From contig CAJTMC010000009.1 in NCBI GenBank assembly GCA_910577115.1, forward strand, positions 39,146-103,145: a stretch of 64,000 nt of DNA. The letters are read 5' to 3'. Within the stretch, counting starts at the first letter, position 1. Each line of letters begins with the position of its first letter. Below the pieces are notes generated by a model that saw only the letters and a list, made by a program, of their open reading frames with translations, did no database searches and was not told the origin of the DNA. Position numbers and translations under genes: made by a program. This document shows positions 61,165-64,000 of this stretch, one piece after another. The DNA comes from an uncultured Lachnospiraceae bacterium. Its GTDB lineage: Bacteria > Bacillota > Clostridia > Lachnospirales > Lachnospiraceae.

Positions 61165-62277
61165 ATGGATTTTGACAACAGAATGGAAAAGGAAAAAGAA
61201 TTACCGGAGCAACCGCAGACACTCATAAGCGCAGAGGCAGAGGAGATTGTGGTGCGAAAAAGAGACCGGCTCTGCAAAAGGGCAATGGTGGCAGCAGTTG
61301 TATTCTGCGTCGTTGCGGCAGCGCTTATGGCGTCGTTTAAGTTCAATGAAGACTTTTTTGACGCCAGCAGCCGTTTGGGATTGCTTATGGAGAGTGTCAA
61401 TGCACAGGAAGAAAACAGTGCGTATCCAAAGATTAATGTAAAAGCAGAGTTTGACGATAAGGAAGAAGCAAAACTTGTGATACCGCTTAACGCGCTGGCC
61501 GATCACGAAAACATTACAATTCATGAGGAATTTACGAGGAATAAGCTGGTTGTAACATTGAAAGGCGGTTCCGGATATATTCCTGACGGCATCAGGCTGA
61601 CAAGTGATTCGCGCATCATGGATGCAGTGGGGATTTACCGCCAAAATCTTGATGTGGTGGTGGAGGTATATTGCAAGGAAATCTATTCCTATACGGTTGA
61701 AAATGGGGAAAATGCGCTCAGCATTCATTTTTTGCCGCTCAGAAGCAGTTATGACGCAGTGGCGGTTGTGTATATCCCTTATGAGGACAGAAACCGCTTA
61801 AAGCTTCCCGAGTGGCATCAGAGCCTTGCAGATTACGTTTCCGATAACCGAATCCGGCTATTTATGGCATCGGATATGCAGGAGCCGTATACACAGCAGG
61901 ATGTAATACAATTTGCGGAGCATATTGATGCAGACGTGGTACTTGGAATTGATGTGTCGGTTGACGCCCAAGCGCAGGAAACTTCGGCAGCAGCGATTTG
62001 TAATACCACATATTTTATACCGGATTTTAACAGTGCACACCTTGCCGTTATCCTTGCAGAGGAGTTTGTGTCAGAGACACAGCTTCCGTTTTGGGGATTT
62101 GATGAGGCTGACGGGAATACGCCGCTTGTGGCTTTGGCTACGCGGCCTTCCGCAATGTTAAAAATATCACAATCGCAGAAAGATGCGGAGAGCGTGGAGG
62201 CGGTGTATAAACTCAATGAACGGATTGTTGCAGTTATTAAGAATACACTTGGCAGTATTTATACGGCGCAGGGGTAG
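61165..62277 (+). CDS. Membrane-anchored, degenerate N-acetylmuramoyl-L-alanine amidase-like protein
   Basis: 370 residues. A cytoplasmic N-terminus leads to one span near residues 38-58 and an AMIN-like beta domain (KLVIPLNALADHENITIHEE onward). The C-terminal part follows the order of Amidase_3: a strand near residue 192, RLFMASDMQE, HIDADVVLGIDVSVDAQ near residue 254 where active enzymes have an SIHxNA-type motif, and a last part with TRPSAMLKI. The zinc His and catalytic Glu seem to be missing, so it is likely a pseudo-amidase that binds wall or a partner. ATG 61153 and 61165 form a double-ATG cassette. Confidence 0.65.
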   Translation: MDFDNRMEKEKELPEQPQTLISAEAEEIVVRKRDRLCKRAMVAAVVFCVVAAALMASFKFNEDFFDASSRLGLLMESVNAQEENSAYPKINVKAEFDDKEEAKLVIPLNALADHENITIHEEFTRNKLVVTLKGGSGYIPDGIRLTSDSRIMDAVGIYRQNLDVVVEVYCKEIYSYTVENGENALSIHFLPLRSSYDAVAVVYIPYEDRNRLKLPEWHQSLADYVSDNRIRLFMASDMQEPYTQQDVIQFAEHIDADVVLGIDVSVDAQAQETSAAAICNTTYFIPDFNSAHLAVILAEEFVSETQLPFWGFDEADGNTPLVALATRPSAMLKISQSQKDAESVEAVYKLNERIVAVIKNTLGSIYTAQG

Positions 62278-62337
62278 GCTTTATAAGGGCAGATTTTATA
62301 AGAGTAAGCCTTATAAAGATAGGCTTTGTATAGAAAG
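62277..62337 (+). repeat. Short degenerate tandem repeat before rdgB
   Basis: Four units of about 14-16 bases: CTTTATAAGGGCAG, ATTTTATAAGAGTA, GCCTTATAAAGAT, GGCTTTGTATAGA. Alternate units are partly complementary (GGCTTTATAAG with CTTATAAAG), so they may fold in mRNA. Confidence 0.6.
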
Positions 62338-62349
62338 AAAGGCATATTT

Positions 62350-62976
62350 ATGAACAAAAAAGACACAAGAATTATTTTTGCTACAGGAAATGAAGGCAAA
62401 ATGAGAGAAATACGTATGATAATGGCTGACCTGGGACTGGAAATTCTTTCCATGAAGGAGGCAGGAATTGATGCTGATATTGTGGAAGACGGCACAAGCT
62501 TTGAAGAAAACGCTATGATCAAAGCGGCTGCGATTGCACAGGAGCTTGGGCGCCGCAAAGAGAAGGCGGTCGTTCTTGCGGACGATTCGGGGCTGGAGGT
62601 TGATTATCTGAATAAAGAGCCGGGCATTTATTCTGCGCGGTATATGGGGGAAGATACTTCTTATACAATAAAGAATGCAAATATCATATCAAGGCTTGAA
62701 GGGGTGCCTGATGAAAGGCGTACAGCGCGGTTTGTGTGCGTTATTGCGGCCGTATTTACGGACGGCGCAAGCTTTAGCCGCAGGGCAACAATTGAGGGAA
62801 GGATCGGTTATGAGGAGAAAGGGGAAAATGGTTTTGGTTATGACCCGATTTTTTATCTACCGGAATATAGATGCTACTGTGCAGAGCTCTCCGATGAGGA
62901 AAAAAATCGCATCAGCCACAGAGGAAAGGCGCTAGAGGCGATGAAAGAGGTCATTCGCGGGGAATTGGGACTATGA
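62350..62976 (+). CDS. rdgB: RdgB/HAM1 non-canonical purine NTP pyrophosphatase
   Basis: 208 residues. IIFATGNEGKMREI near residue 8, VLADDSGLEVDYL near residue 76, PGIYSARYMG near residue 91 and GFGYDPIFYLPEY near residue 166 are the complete ITPase active site. It cleaves dITP, ITP and XTP to keep them out of nucleic acids. ATG 62350 follows AAAGAAAGG. It overlaps the phosphoesterase gene by 4 bases (ATGA), a pair kept together in many Firmicutes. Confidence 0.95.
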   Translation: MNKKDTRIIFATGNEGKMREIRMIMADLGLEILSMKEAGIDADIVEDGTSFEENAMIKAAAIAQELGRRKEKAVVLADDSGLEVDYLNKEPGIYSARYMGEDTSYTIKNANIISRLEGVPDERRTARFVCVIAAVFTDGASFSRRATIEGRIGYEEKGENGFGYDPIFYLPEYRCYCAELSDEEKNRISHRGKALEAMKEVIRGELGL

Positions 62977-63455
62977 AAATATTAATCATCAGTGACACAC
63001 ACAGAAAGAATGAAAATTATTTAAAAATAGTTGAAAATCTGGAACCGCTTGACATGGTCATTCATTTAGGCGATGTGGAGGGCAGTGAGTACACGATTCA
63101 GGAGGCGGTTTCGTGCCCTGTGGAAATGGTAGCGGGAAATAACGATTTTTTTAGTGATCTGCCGTCCGAAAAAATTTTCCGGATAGGAAAATATAACGTT
63201 ATGATAACGCATGGCCACCGATATTATATTGGAATGGGGAATGAAATGCTCAAAAGGGAAGCAGTTGCGGAGGGCGTTGACATTGTAATGTATGGGCATA
63301 CACACAGGCCTGTCATTGATGTTTCAAAAAATATCATTGCCATTAATCCCGGAAGTCTCTCTTATCCAAGACAGGACAACAGAAAGCCGTCTTACATCAT
63401 TATGGAGACAGATGCGCAGGGAGAGGCGCATTTTGAAATCAGATACGTTGAGTAG
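62973..63455 (+). CDS. YfcE/MJ0936-type metallophosphoesterase
   Basis: 160 residues with the metal motifs SDTHRK near residue 7, HLGDVEG near residue 31, GNNDFF near residue 54, THGHRYYIG near residue 80 and YGHTHRPV near residue 107. Relatives cleave phosphodiesters in vitro; the natural substrate is unknown. ATG 62973 overlaps the rdgB stop. Cytosolic, last gene before the tRNA array. Confidence 0.93.
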   Translation: MKILIISDTHRKNENYLKIVENLEPLDMVIHLGDVEGSEYTIQEAVSCPVEMVAGNNDFFSDLPSEKIFRIGKYNVMITHGHRYYIGMGNEMLKREAVAEGVDIVMYGHTHRPVIDVSKNIIAINPGSLSYPRQDNRKPSYIIMETDAQGEAHFEIRYVE

Positions 63456-63509
63456 ACAGGGCAGGAAATTTAGATATAAAAAAAATTGTTGTAAAAATTG
63501 GAAAAAGTG

Positions 63510-63538
63510 TTGACACAGATAAGAATGTTATGTATAAT
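63510..63538 (+). promoter_or_regulatory. Consensus promoter of the tRNA array
   Basis: TTGACA (63510-63515), exactly 17 bases, TATAAT (63533-63538), full consensus. Transcription would begin about 35 bases before tRNA-Pro. Confidence 0.88.
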
Positions 63539-63580
63539 AATATTCGTCGCTGCGGTAAATGATAGAATATAGACAACCTC

Positions 63581-63655
63581 CGGGGTGTGGCTCAGCTTGG
63601 CTAGAGCGCCTGGTTTGGGACCAGGAGGTCGCAGGTTCGAATCCTGTCACCCCGA
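63581..63655 (+). tRNA. tRNA-Pro (TGG)
   Basis: Acceptor CGGGGTG (63581-63587) with CACCCCG (63648-63654), anticodon stem CCTGG/CCAGG with loop TTTGGGA, T loop GGTTCGAATCC. CCA is not encoded. Confidence 0.96.
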
Positions 63656-63682
63656 TTCAACGTCCCGGATTGATTGATATAT

Positions 63683-63753
63683 GCAGGTGTAGTTCAATGG
63701 TAGAACACCAGCCTTCCAAGCTGGATACGTGGGTTCGATTCCCATCACCTGCT
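63683..63753 (+). tRNA. tRNA-Gly (TCC)
   Basis: Acceptor GCAGGTG (63683-63689) with CACCTGC (63746-63752), anticodon stem CCAGC/GCTGG with loop CTTCCAA. CCA is not encoded. Confidence 0.96.
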
Positions 63754-63779
63754 CTCGCAAAGCGGTTGTTTTGCTGAAT

Positions 63780-63853
<74 letters not shown>

Positions 63854-63885
63854 TTATGAGATTGAGCTTGCCTTATCTCACATAT

Positions 63886-63960
63886 GGTGGGTATAGCGCA
63901 GTTGGTTAGCGCGTCAGATTGTGGCTCTGAAGGCCCTGGGTTCGAATCCCAGTATCCACC
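63886..63960 (+). tRNA. tRNA-His (GTG)
   Basis: Acceptor GGTGGGTA (63886-63893) with TATCCACC (63953-63960); the extra 5' G is the G-1 of histidine tRNAs. Anticodon stem CAGA/TCTG with loop TTGTGGC. Confidence 0.95.
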
Positions 63961-63964
63961 TTTT

Positions 63965-64000
63965 TGGGCTATCGCCAAGCGGTAAGGCACAGGGTTTTGA
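63965..64000 (+). tRNA. tRNA-Gln (TTG), 3' partial
   Basis: TGGGCTATCGCCAAGCGGTA is the usual tRNA-Gln 5' half; the anticodon TTG lies at 63997-63999 and the right window edge cuts the gene in the anticodon loop. Confidence 0.88.

Overview
The window reads as chromosomal DNA of a low-to-mid GC Clostridia bacterium, most likely Lachnospiraceae. The grounds are strong AAAGGAGG-type ribosome binding sites, TTGACA/TATAAT-type promoters, DAP-type wall chemistry (dapF), an ANTAR protein directly behind glutamine synthetase, a GldF-GldG fusion, DUF815, DUF368 and DUF6020-like proteins, and small Asn-rich and Glu/Thr-rich proteins. Genus cannot be fixed by eye. No phage, plasmid, CRISPR array or rRNA operon is present. 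The only mobile-element traces are three broken transposase fragments packed into 0.7 kb.

Layout: 0-6 kb, a YbjQ-like/zinc-ribbon protein (cut by the left edge) and a very large secreted BspA-like repeat protein. 6-15.5 kb, nucleotide synthesis (pyrE; purE-purM-purN-purD) mixed with two small membrane proteins, an M29 aminopeptidase, an SH3b membrane protein and a NUDIX hydrolase. 15.5-27.5 kb, a MetQ lipoprotein, two tRNA-modification genes (TtcA- and TcdA-like), a DUF815 ATPase, a GldA/GldFG ABC system, Na/Pi-PhoU, DUF1624 and MATE. 27.5-33.6 kb, a complete five-gene oligopeptide ABC importer. 33.7-40.2 kb, an M14-LysM peptidase, an EAL phosphodiesterase, a membrane lipase, aroA on the minus strand and a polysaccharide deacetylase. 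40.4-45 kb, the IS graveyard, two lipoproteins and a DUF6020-like protein. 45-51 kb, hisC, DUF368, a methyltransferase, hslO, nadE and a minus-strand FMN-bind-like protein. 51.4-57 kb, glnA-ANTAR, then dapF, an MBOAT acyltransferase and an AlgJ/X-like protein. 57-63.5 kb, uncharacterised genes, an RlmL-like methyltransferase, a degenerate amidase, rdgB and a YfcE-like phosphoesterase. 63.5-64 kb, a tRNA array (Pro, Gly, Arg, His, partial Gln) behind a consensus promoter.

The most unusual content is not a gene but a pattern across genes. First, about ten copies or remnants of an intergenic element lie just upstream of ribosome binding sites. It has an AT-rich hairpin with TGAAA/TTTCA arms, then a hairpin with TTTGTG/CACAAA arms, then a CGCAG- or TTGCAGG-type tail. 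The arms show compensatory base changes between copies, which points to selection on an RNA fold. One copy supplies the last codons of purN. Second, at least eight genes share a start cassette in which AAAGGAGC (or a close variant) is followed almost at once by an ATG, then three or four codons, then a second in-frame ATG that matches the family's usual N-terminus. Several cassettes form the 3' end of the hairpin elements. Whether these are mobile leaders, RNA-stability or translational-control modules, or alternative-start devices cannot be settled from one window.

Other points worth checking are a probable leaderless mRNA for the RlmL-like gene, a terminator shared by two stop-overlapping convergent genes, clustered TGACAC/GTGTCA palindromes around ttcA-tcdA, a receiver domain without its phospho-acceptor in the ANTAR protein, and an amidase-like protein that appears to lack catalytic residues.
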